NCBI RefSeq assembly: GCF_004023665.1
Contig: NZ_SAUF01000001.1
Span: 721,001 to 785,000 of the forward strand
DNA: 64,000 nucleotides
Source of the DNA: Afifella aestuarii
GTDB lineage: Bacteria; Pseudomonadota; Alphaproteobacteria; Rhizobiales; Afifellaceae
Direction of reading: 5' to 3'
The notes beneath the pieces are model-generated. The model was given only the letters and a program-made list of their open reading frames with translations. It did not search any database and was not told the origin of the DNA. A program made the position numbers and the translations under genes. This document shows positions 16,707 to 26,086 of the stretch, piece after piece; position 1 is the stretch's first letter; each line of letters begins with the position of its first letter.

Positions 16707-17009
16707 ATGGCGCGCCGTTGCGAGCTGACCGGCAAGGCCGTCCTGACCGGCAACAATGTGAGCCACGCCAACAACAAGTCCCGGCGTCGGTTCCTTCCCA
16801 ATCTGTGCAATGTGTCGCTGATGAGCGATGCGCTCGGGCGCGCTGTGCGGATGCGCATCTCTGCTGCCGCTCTGCGCAGTGTGGAGCATCGTGGCGGGCT
16901 CGACGCTTTCCTTCTCAAGGCGCAGGCGGACGAGCTGTCGCCAAAGGCGAAGCTTCTGAAGCGCGAGATCGCCAAGAAGGCGGCCAGCGCGGAAGCTGCT
17001 GCGGCCTGA
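16707..17009 (+). CDS. rpmB: 50S ribosomal protein L28
   Basis: 100 residues from the ATG at 16707, with GAGG upstream; a longer frame to 16638 is rejected. The sequence follows bacterial L28 closely: [20 protein letters not shown], then [12 protein letters not shown] and a basic C-terminal half. It is a component of the large ribosomal subunit. Its stop is followed one base later by a TTG start of the transporter gene, suggesting translational coupling. Confidence 0.96.
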   Translation: MARRCELTGKAVLTGNNVSHANNKSRRRFLPNLCNVSLMSDALGRAVRMRISAAALRSVEHRGGLDAFLLKAQADELSPKAKLLKREIAKKAASAEAAAA

Positions 17010-17010
17010 G

Positions 17011-17676
17011 TTGACGGCGATCTTCCCAACGCATCGGAGACGCGGTTTTCTGACCGCGGTCGGCGCCATGGCTGCGGTCGTGGTGGCGTCGAACATTCTT
17101 GTTCAGTACCCGGTGCATGGGCACATCGGCGGTTACAACCTGGCCGATCTTCTGACGTGGGGCGCGTTCACCTATCCGCTCGCGTTCCTCGTCAATGATA
17201 TGACCAACCGCACCTTCGGGCCAAAGGCGGCCCGTCGGGTAGTGTTCGTTGGTTTCCTTCTGGCTGTGATCGTTTCCACCGTTCTCGCCACGCCGCGGAT
17301 CGCGGTCGCCTCGGGTTCGGCTTTTCTCGCCGCTCAGATGATGGATGTCGGTATCTTTCATCGCCTGCGGGCCGGGCGCTGGTGGCGCGCGCCTGTGGTG
17401 TCGAGCCTTATTGGCTCCGCCCTCGATACGGTGATCTTCTTTTCGCTCGCCTTCGCTGCTGTCTTCGGGATTCTCGGTGCAAACGATGCGTTCGCGATCG
17501 AGACGGCGCCCCTCTTCGGCGCCATCTCTCTGATCGAGGTGCCGCGTTGGGTATCCTGGGCGCTCGGCGATTTTTCCGTGAAGCTTCTGCTCGCGGCTCT
17601 GGCGCTCGTTCCCTACGGCTTCCTCATCCGTATGGTGACGCCGTGGCAGCCGCACACCGGTATCGCGCGCGGGTGA
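17011..17676 (+). CDS. queuosine precursor transporter (YhhQ/VUT family)
   Basis: 221 residues with about six membrane segments. Family signatures are ASNILVQYP in the first segment, GAFTYPLAFLVNDMTNRTFGPKAAR, and DTVIFFSLAF. YhhQ-type proteins import queuine or preQ bases for tRNA modification at the inner membrane. No ATG fits the first helix, so the TTG at 17011, one base after the rpmB stop, is the best start. A strong terminator follows. Confidence 0.87.
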   Translation: MTAIFPTHRRRGFLTAVGAMAAVVVASNILVQYPVHGHIGGYNLADLLTWGAFTYPLAFLVNDMTNRTFGPKAARRVVFVGFLLAVIVSTVLATPRIAVASGSAFLAAQMMDVGIFHRLRAGRWWRAPVVSSLIGSALDTVIFFSLAFAAVFGILGANDAFAIETAPLFGAISLIEVPRWVSWALGDFSVKLLLAALALVPYGFLIRMVTPWQPHTGIARG

Positions 17677-17711
17677 AAAGGATCGGGCCGGGGCTCTGGC
17701 AGGTGGCGGAT

Positions 17712-17737
17712 AAAGCGGGCGAGGCCCGCTTTTTTTG
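17712..17737 (+). terminator. rho-independent terminator
   Basis: AAAGCGGGC (17712-17720) and GCCCGCTTT (17724-17732) form a 9-base stem with a 3-base loop and run into a T tract. It ends the rpmB-transporter transcript and may also stop cobT readthrough from the other strand. Confidence 0.88.
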
Positions 17738-17766
17738 TTTCTGGCGTTTCGAAGCTCTGAGCCTCG

Positions 17767-19653
17767 TTAGGCGGCGCGATTGCGGCGCGTTCGCGGGGGA
17801 CGCGTGACGCCGGGAATGTCCGCTTCAAACAGCTCCGCGAGCTTTTCCGTCATGGCGCCGGCAAGTTCCTCTGCATCCACGATCGTGACGGCACGCTTGT
17901 AGTAGCGCGTCACGTCGTGGCCGATGCCGATCGCCATAAGCTCAACCGGCGAGCGGTTCTCGATCTCGTCGATGACGTGGCGCAGATGCTTTTCGAGGTA
18001 ATTGCCGGAATTGACCGAGAGCGTGGAATCGTCGACCGGCGCGCCGTCGGAAATCACCATCATGATGCGCCGCTGTTCCGACCTTGCCAGAAGCCGCTGA
18101 TGCGCCCAATCGAGCGCCTCGCCGTCGATATTCTCCTTCAACAGCCCTTCGCGCATCATCAGCCCGAGATTGCGTCTTGAGCGTCGCCAGGGCGCGTCGG
18201 CGCTTTTGTAGATGATGTGGCGGAGATCGTTGAGACGGCCGGGATGCGGCGGCTTGCCAGCGCGCAGCCATTCCTCGCGCGCCTGACCACCTTTCCATGC
18301 CCTCGTCGTAAAGCCCAGGATCTCCACACGGACACCGCAGCGTTCGAGCGTTCGGGCGAGAACGTCGGCACAGATCGCGGCAACCGTAATCGGGCGCCCG
18401 CGCATGGAGCCGGAATTGTCGAGAAGCAAAGTCACCACGGTGTCACGAAATTCCGTGTCGCGCTCCTGCTTGAAAGACAGAGAGGCGAACGGATCTGTGA
18501 CAACGCGCGACAGCCTTGCGGGATCGAGCACGCCTTCTTCCAGATCGAAGTCCCAGGCGCGGTTTTGCTGCGCCAGAAGCCGCCGCTGCAGCCGATTGGC
18601 GAGGCGCGCAACGGCACCCGCCAGGCTCACCAGCTGCTTGTCGAGATAAGAGCGCAAACGATCGAGCTCTTCGGGCGGGCAGAGATCCTGCGCGGCCACC
18701 ACCTCGTCGTGTTTTGCGGTGTAGACGTTGTAATCGCTGACCGGGGTGTTCTGACCGTAAAAGTCCGGCCGTCGTCCATCGGCAAAAGGGTCGGTCTCGG
18801 CCGAATCCTCAGCCTCCAGAAACTCTTCGGTCGTCTGCTCGGTGCGCTCGCTCTCGGAGACCTCGTCGTCGTCCTCGCCGGAAGCTTCCGTTTCTTGCGG
18901 CTCGGCGGAGGCGTCATTGTCGTCGTCGGCTTCGCCGCGCGCCCCCTCGCTCGTGTCGGAGGTCTCGTCGCTGTCGTCTCCGCCGTCATCCTCCTCGCTT
19001 TCGCCGTCCTGGCCCGCTTCGCTGCCCATGTCGAGGGAAGCGAGCAGATCGCGGAGTGCGCGAGCAAAGGCATTCTGGTCGGAAATCGATTGCGACAGCC
19101 GGTCGAGTTCGGCGCTGGACCGCTCCTCGATGAAGTCGCGCCACAGCTCGACAACTTTTTCGGCGCTTTTCGGCGGCGCCTGACCGGTGAGCCGCTCGCG
19201 CATCAGCAGAGCGAGCGCATCTTCCAGTGGCGCGTCGGCGCGGTCGCGGATCTCTTCGTACTGGCCGCGGTGGTATTTGTCCTCCAGCATCGCGGAGAGG
19301 TTTTCACGCACGCCCGTCATGCGCCGCGCGCCGATCGCCTCGCAACGCGCCTGTTCCACGGCATCGAAGATTGCTCGCGCCTGCTCACCTTGCGGCGCAA
19401 AGCGACGGTGCATTTTATCGTCATGGCAGGCGAGGCGAAGCGCCATGGCATCGCCAAGCCCTCGGGTGATGGCGATGTCGTTGGCACTCATGCGCCGGGC
19501 GGGCTCTGGCAGGCGCACACGGTGGCCGAGAAGCTGCGGCCGATCGGACGCGAAGACGACCTCGAGTTCGCGGTCGCCGGCCACCGCCTTCACACAGGAC
19601 GACAGAGCCCGCTTGAACGGGTCTGTCGGAGTTTCCTTGTTGCGTCCGCTCAT
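17767..19653 (-). CDS. cobT: cobaltochelatase subunit CobT
   Basis: 628 residues, the normal CobT length. With CobS it forms the AAA-type chaperone part of the aerobic cobaltochelatase, which inserts cobalt into hydrogenobyrinic acid a,c-diamide using CobN. Visible parts are an N-terminal domain with [13 protein letters not shown], a long Asp/Glu/Ser-rich acidic linker around residues 210-290, and a C-terminal VWA domain with a MIDAS motif ([13 protein letters not shown]). It lies 15 bases downstream of cobS on the same strand. No cobN is present in the window. Confidence 0.95.
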   Translation of the reverse strand: MSGRNKETPTDPFKRALSSCVKAVAGDRELEVVFASDRPQLLGHRVRLPEPARRMSANDIAITRGLGDAMALRLACHDDKMHRRFAPQGEQARAIFDAVEQARCEAIGARRMTGVRENLSAMLEDKYHRGQYEEIRDRADAPLEDALALLMRERLTGQAPPKSAEKVVELWRDFIEERSSAELDRLSQSISDQNAFARALRDLLASLDMGSEAGQDGESEEDDGGDDSDETSDTSEGARGEADDDNDASAEPQETEASGEDDDEVSESERTEQTTEEFLEAEDSAETDPFADGRRPDFYGQNTPVSDYNVYTAKHDEVVAAQDLCPPEELDRLRSYLDKQLVSLAGAVARLANRLQRRLLAQQNRAWDFDLEEGVLDPARLSRVVTDPFASLSFKQERDTEFRDTVVTLLLDNSGSMRGRPITVAAICADVLARTLERCGVRVEILGFTTRAWKGGQAREEWLRAGKPPHPGRLNDLRHIIYKSADAPWRRSRRNLGLMMREGLLKENIDGEALDWAHQRLLARSEQRRIMMVISDGAPVDDSTLSVNSGNYLEKHLRHVIDEIENRSPVELMAIGIGHDVTRYYKRAVTIVDAEELAGAMTEKLAELFEADIPGVTRPPRTRRNRAA

Positions 19654-19668
19654 GCCGTGTGCCGCGCC

Positions 19669-20655
19669 TCAGCTCAGAACCAGGTTGGCTGCCGATTCCG
19701 GCAGCTCCTTGCCGAAGCAGCGCTGATAGAATTCGGCCACAAGCGGCTGCTCGAGCTCATCGCATTTGTTGAGGAAGGTGACGCGGAAGGCGAAGCCCAA
19801 ATCTGAGAAGATCTCCGCATTCTCTGCCCAGGTGATCACCGTCCGCGGGCTCATGACTGTCGACAGATCGCCGTTGACGAAGGCGTTGCGGGTCATATCC
19901 GCGACACGCACCATACGGCTTGCCTGGTCGCGGCCTTCCGGATTGCGCAGATGCGCAACCTTCGAGAGAACGATGTCGACCTCGTTGTCGTGCGGCAGAT
20001 AATTGAGCGTGGTGACGATCGACCAGCGGTCCATCTGACCCTGATTGATCTGTTGCGTGCCGTGATAAAGGCCCGATGTGTCGCCAAGCCCGACGGTGTT
20101 GGCGGTCGCAAAAAGACGGAACGCCGGATGCGGGCGGATGACCCGGTTCTGGTCGAGAAGCGTCAGACGACCGGAAACCTCCAACACGCGCTGAATGACG
20201 AACATCACGTCCGGCCGGCCTGCATCGTATTCATCGAAGACGAGGGCGGTGTTGGTCTGGATCGCCCAGGGCAGGATGCCGTCACGGAATTCCGTCACCT
20301 GCATGCCGTCGCGCACGACGATCGCGTCCTTGCCGACGAGATCGATGCGGCTGATGTGGCTGTCGAGATTGACGCGCACGCACGGCCAGTTGAGGCGCGC
20401 CGCGACCTGTTCGATATGCGTCGACTTGCCGGTGCCGTGATAGCCCGTGACCATGACACGGCGGTTGTGGGCAAACCCTGCGAGGATTGCCAAGGTCGTC
20501 TCGCGGTCGAAAAGATAATCCTCGTCGAGATCGGGGACGTGCGGATCACCCTGCGAAAAGGCCGGCACTTCGAGGTCTGAATCGATGCCGAAGACCTGCC
20601 TGACCGACACCTTTATATCGGGGGCGGCGGGGGTGTTCTCGACGGCTTCCTGCAT
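19669..20655 (-). CDS. cobS: cobaltochelatase subunit CobS (AAA+ ATPase)
   Basis: 328 residues. It is the ATPase ring partner of CobT in aerobic cobalamin synthesis. Walker A is GYHGTGKS at residues 71-78, Walker B lies in [11 protein letters not shown], and sensor-type segments follow in [12 protein letters not shown]. The N-terminal [20 protein letters not shown] is characteristic of CobS. It is upstream of cobT in a two-gene operon and downstream of a J-domain protein gene, an order common in this bacterial group. Confidence 0.95.
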   Translation of the reverse strand: MQEAVENTPAAPDIKVSVRQVFGIDSDLEVPAFSQGDPHVPDLDEDYLFDRETTLAILAGFAHNRRVMVTGYHGTGKSTHIEQVAARLNWPCVRVNLDSHISRIDLVGKDAIVVRDGMQVTEFRDGILPWAIQTNTALVFDEYDAGRPDVMFVIQRVLEVSGRLTLLDQNRVIRPHPAFRLFATANTVGLGDTSGLYHGTQQINQGQMDRWSIVTTLNYLPHDNEVDIVLSKVAHLRNPEGRDQASRMVRVADMTRNAFVNGDLSTVMSPRTVITWAENAEIFSDLGFAFRVTFLNKCDELEQPLVAEFYQRCFGKELPESAANLVLS

Positions 20656-20718
20656 GACAAATTCCTTCTTTCGGCGCCGTATGCGCCGGCTCTTTTCACG
20701 GCGTCAGAGACCCCTGAT

Positions 20719-21345
20719 CTAGCAGAAACCGACGCTCTTCAAATAGCTGTAGGCCTGGATAATTTCCCGGAGTTTCTCCTCCAGAGAACGGTCGCCGCCA
20801 TTGGCATCGGGGTGATGGCGCTTCACGAGCGTCTTGTAGCGCGCCTTTACTTCGTCGGGGCCAGCGGTCTCGTCAAGGCCAAGAGTCGCCAGCGACTTCC
20901 TCTCCATATTGCGCACAGTGCGTCGGGTCGGCTCTTCTGACGGGCGGCTTTTGAAGCCGTCGCCAAAAAGATGGAACGGGTCGTCGGTCTTGCCGGTAAA
21001 GCCGTATTTGGCGCGTCCTCCGGGTCGCGGGCCCTCATCGGAGCGCGCATTGGAGCCCATTCGCCAAGTCGGCCTGTGGCCGATGATCGATTCCTTCTGG
21101 AAGGATTGGACGTCGTTGTCGTCGAGCCCGGCGAAATAATTGTACGATTTGTTGTAGGCGCGCACGTGCTCCAGGCAGAACCAAAAATACTCGCCTTCTG
21201 CGTCGCGTCCCTTGGGTGCGCGATGCGTCGCGGGCGCATTGCAGCCTTCGGCTTCGCAGACGCGCGTCGCCCTTTCTTCCTGCTTGGGCTTCTTCGTTCC
21301 CTTGCGGGTTCTAATCTTGTCGAACAGGTCCGATTCAAGCTTCAT
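20719..21345 (-). CDS. C-terminal J-domain (DnaJ-like) protein
   Basis: 208 residues. The J domain is at the C-terminus: LGLDETAGPDEVKARYKTLV followed by HPD at residues 178-180, the motif that stimulates DnaK ATPase. The N-terminal part holds CEAEGC, a histidine at 41 and FCLEH near residue 57, spaced like a small zinc-binding site (observation, not an established domain). No G/F linker or canonical DnaJ zinc finger is present, so this is a specialised co-chaperone. It is divergent from bolA with 74 bases between the starts. Confidence 0.88.
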   Translation of the reverse strand: MKLESDLFDKIRTRKGTKKPKQEERATRVCEAEGCNAPATHRAPKGRDAEGEYFWFCLEHVRAYNKSYNYFAGLDDNDVQSFQKESIIGHRPTWRMGSNARSDEGPRPGGRAKYGFTGKTDDPFHLFGDGFKSRPSEEPTRRTVRNMERKSLATLGLDETAGPDEVKARYKTLVKRHHPDANGGDRSLEEKLREIIQAYSYLKSVGFC

Positions 21346-21419
21346 GGAATCAATATGCCCGCCCCGGCGGGCCCTCTCAAGCCGTACCTCAACGCCAATC
21401 AGACAGAACCGGAGGAACG

Positions 21420-21692
21420 ATGAGCGTTCGTGAAAAAATGGAAGACAAACTTAATGGTGCCCTTTCCCCCGAGGAGCTGACCATTACCGATGAATCGCAT
21501 CTTCATGCCGGTCATGGTGGCGCGCATCCTGAGGGTGAGAGCCACTTCCGCATCCATATTGTGTCTGCGGCCTTCGAAGGGAAGAGCCGTGTTGAACGCC
21601 ATCGCATGATCAATGAGATCCTGGCTGAAGAGCTGAAGGCCAGAGTGCACGCGCTGGCCGTAAAGGCGTATGCGCCGGGCGAAGGCCGGTAG
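21420..21692 (+). CDS. bolA: BolA family protein
   Basis: 90 residues. BolA proteins partner monothiol glutaredoxins in iron-sulfur trafficking. The core matches the family: DESHLHAGHGGAHPEGESHF near residues 25-45, with conserved histidines, then FRIHIVSAAFEGKSRVERHRMI and a closing VHALAVKAYAPGE. The ATG lies 74 bases from the divergent J-domain gene. The stop codon falls in the loop of an inverted repeat shared with the convergent neighbour. Confidence 0.93.
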   Translation: MSVREKMEDKLNGALSPEELTITDESHLHAGHGGAHPEGESHFRIHIVSAAFEGKSRVERHRMINEILAEELKARVHALAVKAYAPGEGR

Positions 21693-21703
21693 GCGGCCGG
21701 CCT
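21683..21703. terminator. short hairpin between convergent bolA and CorC-type gene
   Basis: AGGCCGG (21683-21689) and CCGGCCT (21697-21703) pair perfectly around a 7-base loop that includes the bolA stop. No T tract follows, so it is a weak candidate for a shared terminator. Confidence 0.45.
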
Positions 21704-21722
21704 CCTGAATGGAACGGGTGGC

Positions 21723-23015
21723 CTAGACCGGCAAGCTCGTCGCCTGTGTCGTCGCCACCGGCGTGACCGGGGTCACCCTTATCTGCGTCAGTCGATTCCG
21801 TGTCTTGCGCAGAACCTTGAAGCGGAAGCCGTGGAAGGTGAATTCCTGTCCCGCTTCGGGAATTGTCTGTGCTTCGTGGATCACCAGGCCCGCCATCGTT
21901 GTCGCCTCTTCATCCGGCAGGTTCCAGTCGAAGGCGCGGTTGAGATCGCGGATCGGCACCGTGCCTTCCACGATAATGGAGCCGTCCGGCTGCTGGCGCA
22001 CGCCCTGGATCTCCACGTCATGCTCGTCGGCGATCTCGCCGACGATTTCCTCCAGAATATCTTCGAGCGTGATCAGGCCCATCACCTCGCCATACTCGTC
22101 GACGACGAGCGCGAAGTGAATTTTGCGACGCAGGAACTCGTTGAGCTGCGCCTGCAGAGAAGTCGTGTCAGGCACGAACCAGGGCTTTGAGGCGACCGCC
22201 ATGATATCGAGAGCTGTTGCATCGCCGCCGGCTGCCGCGAGGGCCCTCAAGACGTCCTTGGCATGCAGGATCCCGACAATGTTTTCGGTCTCGCCGCGCC
22301 ACAAGGGCAGGCGTGTGAAGGGGCTCTCGATCACCTGGGTGACGAGCTTCTCCGCCGGATCATCGGCGTTGAGGGCCTGCATCGCGGTGCGGTGAACCAT
22401 GACGTCGGAGACATCGAGCTCGTTGAGGTCCAAAAGGCCGCCCAGCATGTCGCGGGCGCCCTTTTGCACGCTGCCTTCGCGGTGCAGGAGATCGACGGCG
22501 CCGCGAAGTTCCTCGTGGCCGGACAAGAGCACGTCATGGCTCGCGGCGACGCCGAAGAGACGCAAGAGCGCCGAGACGAAGCGCTGAACTGCCATCACGA
22601 CAGGCGCAAAAACCCGAACGACCGTTGAGACGAAGGGCGAGACGGCAAGCGCGAAGCGGTCTGGCGTCGTGATTGCCCAGGTCTTCGGCAAAACCTCTGC
22701 AAAGACAAGGACCAGGACCGTCATCACGAAGGTCGCCGCCGCCACACCTGCATCGCCCAGAATGTCGATGAAGGCGGCAGTTGCGAGGGCGGATGCCAGG
22801 ATGTTGACGAGGTTGTTGCCGAGAAGCAGCGACGAGATCATGCGTTCGCGGCGATCGATCAGACGCGAAACGATCCCCGCTCGGGCATCGCCCGACCGCT
22901 CCATCTGGTGCATGCGGGCGCGTGATGCCGCCGTCAAAGCGGTCTCCGATCCGGAGAAGAAGGCGGAAAGGAAAAGCAGAATGACAATGGCAAGCAGAGT
23001 GGCTGCGAGCCACAT
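21723..23015 (-). CDS. HlyC/CorC family membrane protein (DUF21 + CBS pair)
   Basis: 430 residues. The N-terminal DUF21 (CNNM-type) transmembrane domain starts MWLAATLLAIVILLFLSAFF and contains SGSETALTAASRAR. A CBS pair follows at about residues 210-330 (VMVHRTAMQAL, then FALVVDEYGEVMGLITLEDILEE), then a C-terminal CorC_HlyC domain. Members are linked to magnesium or cobalt efflux and ion homeostasis at the inner membrane. It lies three bases after aroB and is probably co-transcribed with aroK-aroB, an order frequent in alphaproteobacteria. Confidence 0.92.
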   Translation of the reverse strand: MWLAATLLAIVILLFLSAFFSGSETALTAASRARMHQMERSGDARAGIVSRLIDRRERMISSLLLGNNLVNILASALATAAFIDILGDAGVAAATFVMTVLVLVFAEVLPKTWAITTPDRFALAVSPFVSTVVRVFAPVVMAVQRFVSALLRLFGVAASHDVLLSGHEELRGAVDLLHREGSVQKGARDMLGGLLDLNELDVSDVMVHRTAMQALNADDPAEKLVTQVIESPFTRLPLWRGETENIVGILHAKDVLRALAAAGGDATALDIMAVASKPWFVPDTTSLQAQLNEFLRRKIHFALVVDEYGEVMGLITLEDILEEIVGEIADEHDVEIQGVRQQPDGSIIVEGTVPIRDLNRAFDWNLPDEEATTMAGLVIHEAQTIPEAGQEFTFHGFRFKVLRKTRNRLTQIRVTPVTPVATTQATSLPV

Positions 23016-23018
23016 GGG

Positions 23019-24155
23019 TTATTCTCCTGTCTGAAGGGCGGGTGCAGGCTCGGCCGCGAGCTCATCGGCGAGGAACGTCTCAACCGAGTGAGGCGCGACA
23101 TCCTCCGCGATGAAAGCCTCACCGATCCCTCGGCTCAAGATAAAGGTGAGGCGGCCAGCTTTGACCTTTTTGTCCTGGGCAATGTGATCCATCAATTCCG
23201 AGGTGGGAAATCCGCTTCCCGGAATGCTGTTCATGTGGGTTGGCAGACCCGCGGCGGCAAGATGCCTCTCGACGCGCTCCGCCGCCTCCGGCGCACAAAG
23301 TCCCTGCTGGACTGAAAAACGATGGGCCATGGCCATACCGATGGCCACACCCTCGCCGTGGATAATGTGGCTGGCGTCGTAGTTGCACGCAGCCTCAAGC
23401 GCATGTCCGAAAGTATGTCCGAGATTGAGGAGGGCGCGTGTTCCGGCCTCTCGCTCGTCGGCGGCGACGACGCGTGCCTTCGCCGCGACGCTGCGGCGGA
23501 TGGCTTCTCCGCGTGCGTCCTCGCCGGCGAAGACGGCCTCTCTGTTGTCCTCGAGCCACGAGAAGAACTCCGCATCGTCGATCAAGCCGTATTTTACGAC
23601 TTCCGCATAACCGGCGCGAAACTCGCGGTGAGGGAGGGTGTCGAGTGCGCTCGTATCGGCCAGGACCAGCCGTGGCTGGAAGAAGGCACCGACGAGGTTC
23701 TTGCCTTCCGGCGTGTTGATGCCGGTTTTGCCGCCGACGGATGAATCCACCTGTGCAAGAAGGCTGGTCGCCACCTGGACGAGGCTCATGCCTCGACGGG
23801 TGATCGCAGCCGCAAAGCCCGCGAGGTCACCAACGACGCCGCCGCCAAGCGCAATGACGATGTCGGAGCGTTCGAGCCGGGCTGCGAGCAGCTCTCTCAC
23901 AACGCGTTCCAAGGTGGAGAAGCTCTTGGAGGCTTCTCCCGGCGCGACGACGATCTCGACGCTCTCGATTTCCGCGTCGCTTAGCGCCTGGCGGACGGGG
24001 TCAAGATAAAGACGGCCGACATTTTCGTCTGTGATGATCGCGGCGCGGCGGGCGTCCATCCGCGCGGCCATGTGGCGTCCGAGATTGGGGATGAGGTTGG
24101 CGGCGACGAGGACGTCGTAGCTGCGCTCGCCAAGGTCCACATGTACGGAACTCAT
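23019..24155 (-). CDS. aroB: 3-dehydroquinate synthase
   Basis: 378 residues. It converts DAHP to 3-dehydroquinate, the second step of the shikimate pathway, using NAD and a divalent metal. The NAD-binding loop reads ALGGGVVGDLAGFAA, the substrate-lysine region SSVGGKTGINTPEGKNLVGAF, and the metal-binding histidines lie in LNLGHTFGHALE. Its start overlaps the aroK stop by four bases (shikimate kinase upstream on the same strand). Confidence 0.96.
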   Translation of the reverse strand: MSSVHVDLGERSYDVLVAANLIPNLGRHMAARMDARRAAIITDENVGRLYLDPVRQALSDAEIESVEIVVAPGEASKSFSTLERVVRELLAARLERSDIVIALGGGVVGDLAGFAAAITRRGMSLVQVATSLLAQVDSSVGGKTGINTPEGKNLVGAFFQPRLVLADTSALDTLPHREFRAGYAEVVKYGLIDDAEFFSWLEDNREAVFAGEDARGEAIRRSVAAKARVVAADEREAGTRALLNLGHTFGHALEAACNYDASHIIHGEGVAIGMAMAHRFSVQQGLCAPEAAERVERHLAAAGLPTHMNSIPGSGFPTSELMDHIAQDKKVKAGRLTFILSRGIGEAFIAEDVAPHSVETFLADELAAEPAPALQTGE

Positions 24156-24754
24156 GATGGGTTCTCGCTGGTCAGAAATTTATCGAGGGCGGAAAGAACG
24201 TCTGCCACGACGGTGTGATGGGGCACGTCGCGCGAGGCGACCGTGAGCGTGGCGAGGGCGTAGGTGGGTTCTCGGCGGGCGAGGAGATCCGCCAGGATTT
24301 CTTTCGGGTTCGGTTTGCGCAAGAGCGGCCGGTTCGACCGGCGCCTGACACGGTCGAAAAGGAGATCGAGATCGGCCTTGAGCCAAATGGAGACGGCGTC
24401 ATTGGCGATCGCCTGACGTGTCTCCGCGTCTTCGAAGGCACCTCCGCCGGTCGCGATCACTGTCGGGCCGGTGGTGAGAAGACGCCGGATGACTTTTTTC
24501 TCACCGTCACGAAAATGCGCCTCGCCGTAAGTTGAGAAAATGTCGGCGATCGTGAGGTTGGCGGCTGCTTCGATTTCCTGGTCGGCGTCTTTGAAAGGCA
24601 GGTTGAGTGTCGCAGCAAGGCGGCGGCCGACGCTGGTCTTGCCAGCGCCCATCATCCCCACGAGGACGATGTTTCGTGCACCCAAACGCTCGACGACGCG
24701 TTCCGCGGCGCCTTCCTCGATGCGTGAATATTTCTTGCTGTCAGTTCGCAACAT
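24152..24754 (-). CDS. aroK: shikimate kinase
   Basis: 200 residues. It phosphorylates shikimate at the 3-position. Walker A is GMMGAGKT at residues 33-40, the shikimate-binding aspartate lies in FKDADQEIE, and the GGGAF glycine loop and an RRSNRPLL lid segment are present. The N-terminal 25 residues extend beyond the E. coli enzyme, as in many rhizobial AroK proteins. It is the first gene of the aroK-aroB-CorC operon, divergent from a small membrane gene and xerD. Confidence 0.95.
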   Translation of the reverse strand: MLRTDSKKYSRIEEGAAERVVERLGARNIVLVGMMGAGKTSVGRRLAATLNLPFKDADQEIEAAANLTIADIFSTYGEAHFRDGEKKVIRRLLTTGPTVIATGGGAFEDAETRQAIANDAVSIWLKADLDLLFDRVRRRSNRPLLRKPNPKEILADLLARREPTYALATLTVASRDVPHHTVVADVLSALDKFLTSENPS

Positions 24755-24865
24755 GCCCCGTCCCGGCCCACAATCGGCTCGCTATAAAGCTTTATCTGTT
24801 GCCGTGCATCCCTTGAAATAGCAGCGGAAGCGGCGATAAGGGGCTCACGTAAACGGGCGGTTCGA

Positions 24866-25009
24866 ATGCCAAGTCTCTTTCGCTTCTTGTTTGTCATCGC
24901 GGTTCTGGCCGCGATCGTCTATGGTGGCATGATAGCGCTGACGCTTCTCGTGGAGCCCAATCCCAGAGAGATGAGCGTGCGTATTCCTGCGGAGCGGGTC
25001 AATCAGTGA
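24866..25009 (+). CDS. 47-residue single-pass membrane peptide upstream of xerD
   Basis: It starts at ATG 24866 and ends with TGA 25007-25009. Residues 3-28 form one long hydrophobic helix (LFRFLFVIAVLAAIVYGG, then MIALTLLV), followed by a polar tail with EPNPREMSVRIPAERV. The xerD GTG overlaps its stop by four bases, so it is translationally coupled, which supports real coding. No known function or family is recognised. No strong ribosome-binding site is visible. Confidence 0.7.
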   Translation: MPSLFRFLFVIAVLAAIVYGGMIALTLLVEPNPREMSVRIPAERVNQ

Positions 25010-25971
25010 GTGCGGCCTCGTCCCCAGCGGGGGATGCTGGGCCGCGCCCGCGCCGCCCGCGCGATCTTCTGGATATCGAAGCATTTCTGGAGATGCTGGC
25101 GGCTGAGCGCGGGGCTTCTGCCAATACGCTTGCGGCCTATCGGCGCGACCTTCTCGATGCTCTCGGCACCGTCAGCGACCTGCGCGAGGTCGGCGGCGAC
25201 GGGGTGCGCGACTATATCGCCACACTTGCAGCACGCGGCATGAGCCCGGCGACACAGAGCCGACGGGTTTCTGCGCTGCGCCAGTTCTTTCGCTTCCTCC
25301 TTTCCGAAGGGTTGCGCAGCGACGATCCGACGATCGTGCTTGATCGTCCGAAGCCACTGCGCGGCCTGCCAAAGACCTTGTCTGTCGAAGAGGTTGGTAC
25401 CTTGCTGGATACGGCACGCGCGCGGGCAGACCGCGAGGCGCCACCGGCACGGCGCCTGGCTGCGGCGCGCATGCGGGCGCTTCTGGAGCTTCTCTATGCC
25501 ACCGGCCTTCGGGTTTCGGAACTCCTCGGGCTGCCGGCAAGTGCGGCGACCGGCGAGCGCCCTTTCCTGATCGTCACCGGCAAAGGGGGGCGTGAGCGGC
25601 TCGTGCCTTTGAACGAAGACGCCCGCCTTTCGATGCGAGCTTACCGCGCACTCCTCGATGAGCGGCAGGCGGGCCGAAGCCCGTTTCTGTTTCCGGCGGC
25701 CTCGGCCTGCGGGCATCTGACGCGCCAGGCTTTCGCGCGCGACTTGAAGGAGGTCGGCATTGAGGCCGGCATATCGCCCGCGCGCCTGTCGCCCCATGTC
25801 TTGCGTCATGCTTTCGCGACGCATCTCCTGTCAGGCGGCGCCGATCTCAGGGCCGTGCAGACATTGCTCGGCCATGCCGACATTTCGACCACACAGATTT
25901 ATACCCATATTCTGGAGGAGCGCATGAAGACGCTCGTCCAGGAGCATCACCCTCTCGGGCGCATGCGCTGA
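25006..25971 (+). CDS. xerD: tyrosine recombinase XerD
   Basis: 321 residues from GTG 25006. It resolves chromosome dimers at dif together with XerC. The N-terminal SAM-like core-binding domain includes LEMLAAERGASANTLAAYRRDL. Catalytic residues are visible in the C-terminal domain: Arg in ATGLRVSELLGL, HxxR in SPHVLRHAFATHLL, the second His in LLGHADIST and the nucleophile Tyr in TQIYTHI. Location beside aroK/aroB and accA matches the chromosomal xerD of related bacteria rather than a mobile integrase. Confidence 0.93.
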   Translation: MSAASSPAGDAGPRPRRPRDLLDIEAFLEMLAAERGASANTLAAYRRDLLDALGTVSDLREVGGDGVRDYIATLAARGMSPATQSRRVSALRQFFRFLLSEGLRSDDPTIVLDRPKPLRGLPKTLSVEEVGTLLDTARARADREAPPARRLAAARMRALLELLYATGLRVSELLGLPASAATGERPFLIVTGKGGRERLVPLNEDARLSMRAYRALLDERQAGRSPFLFPAASACGHLTRQAFARDLKEVGIEAGISPARLSPHVLRHAFATHLLSGGADLRAVQTLLGHADISTTQIYTHILEERMKTLVQEHHPLGRMR

Positions 25972-26086
25972 TGATGTCGCCCTCAAAGCCCCGCTGGCGA
26001 TGAGATGGGGGCCGATTGTCGCCTCCGCTTGACTTGACAACGCCCCATCGCCAGTTTGCGGCCACCTTAAGGATCAACTGCCTTAC

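Noticed and set aside
25006..25971. Mobile-element integrase reading of xerD
   Set aside because: Length, catalytic spacing and neighbours (aroK/aroB, accA) fit the chromosomal XerD, and no att-like repeat or cargo was seen.
26034..26062. sigma-70 promoter for accA from TTGACA at 26034
   Set aside because: The region 17 bases downstream is GC-rich with no TATAAT-like element, so the match is to one hexamer only.
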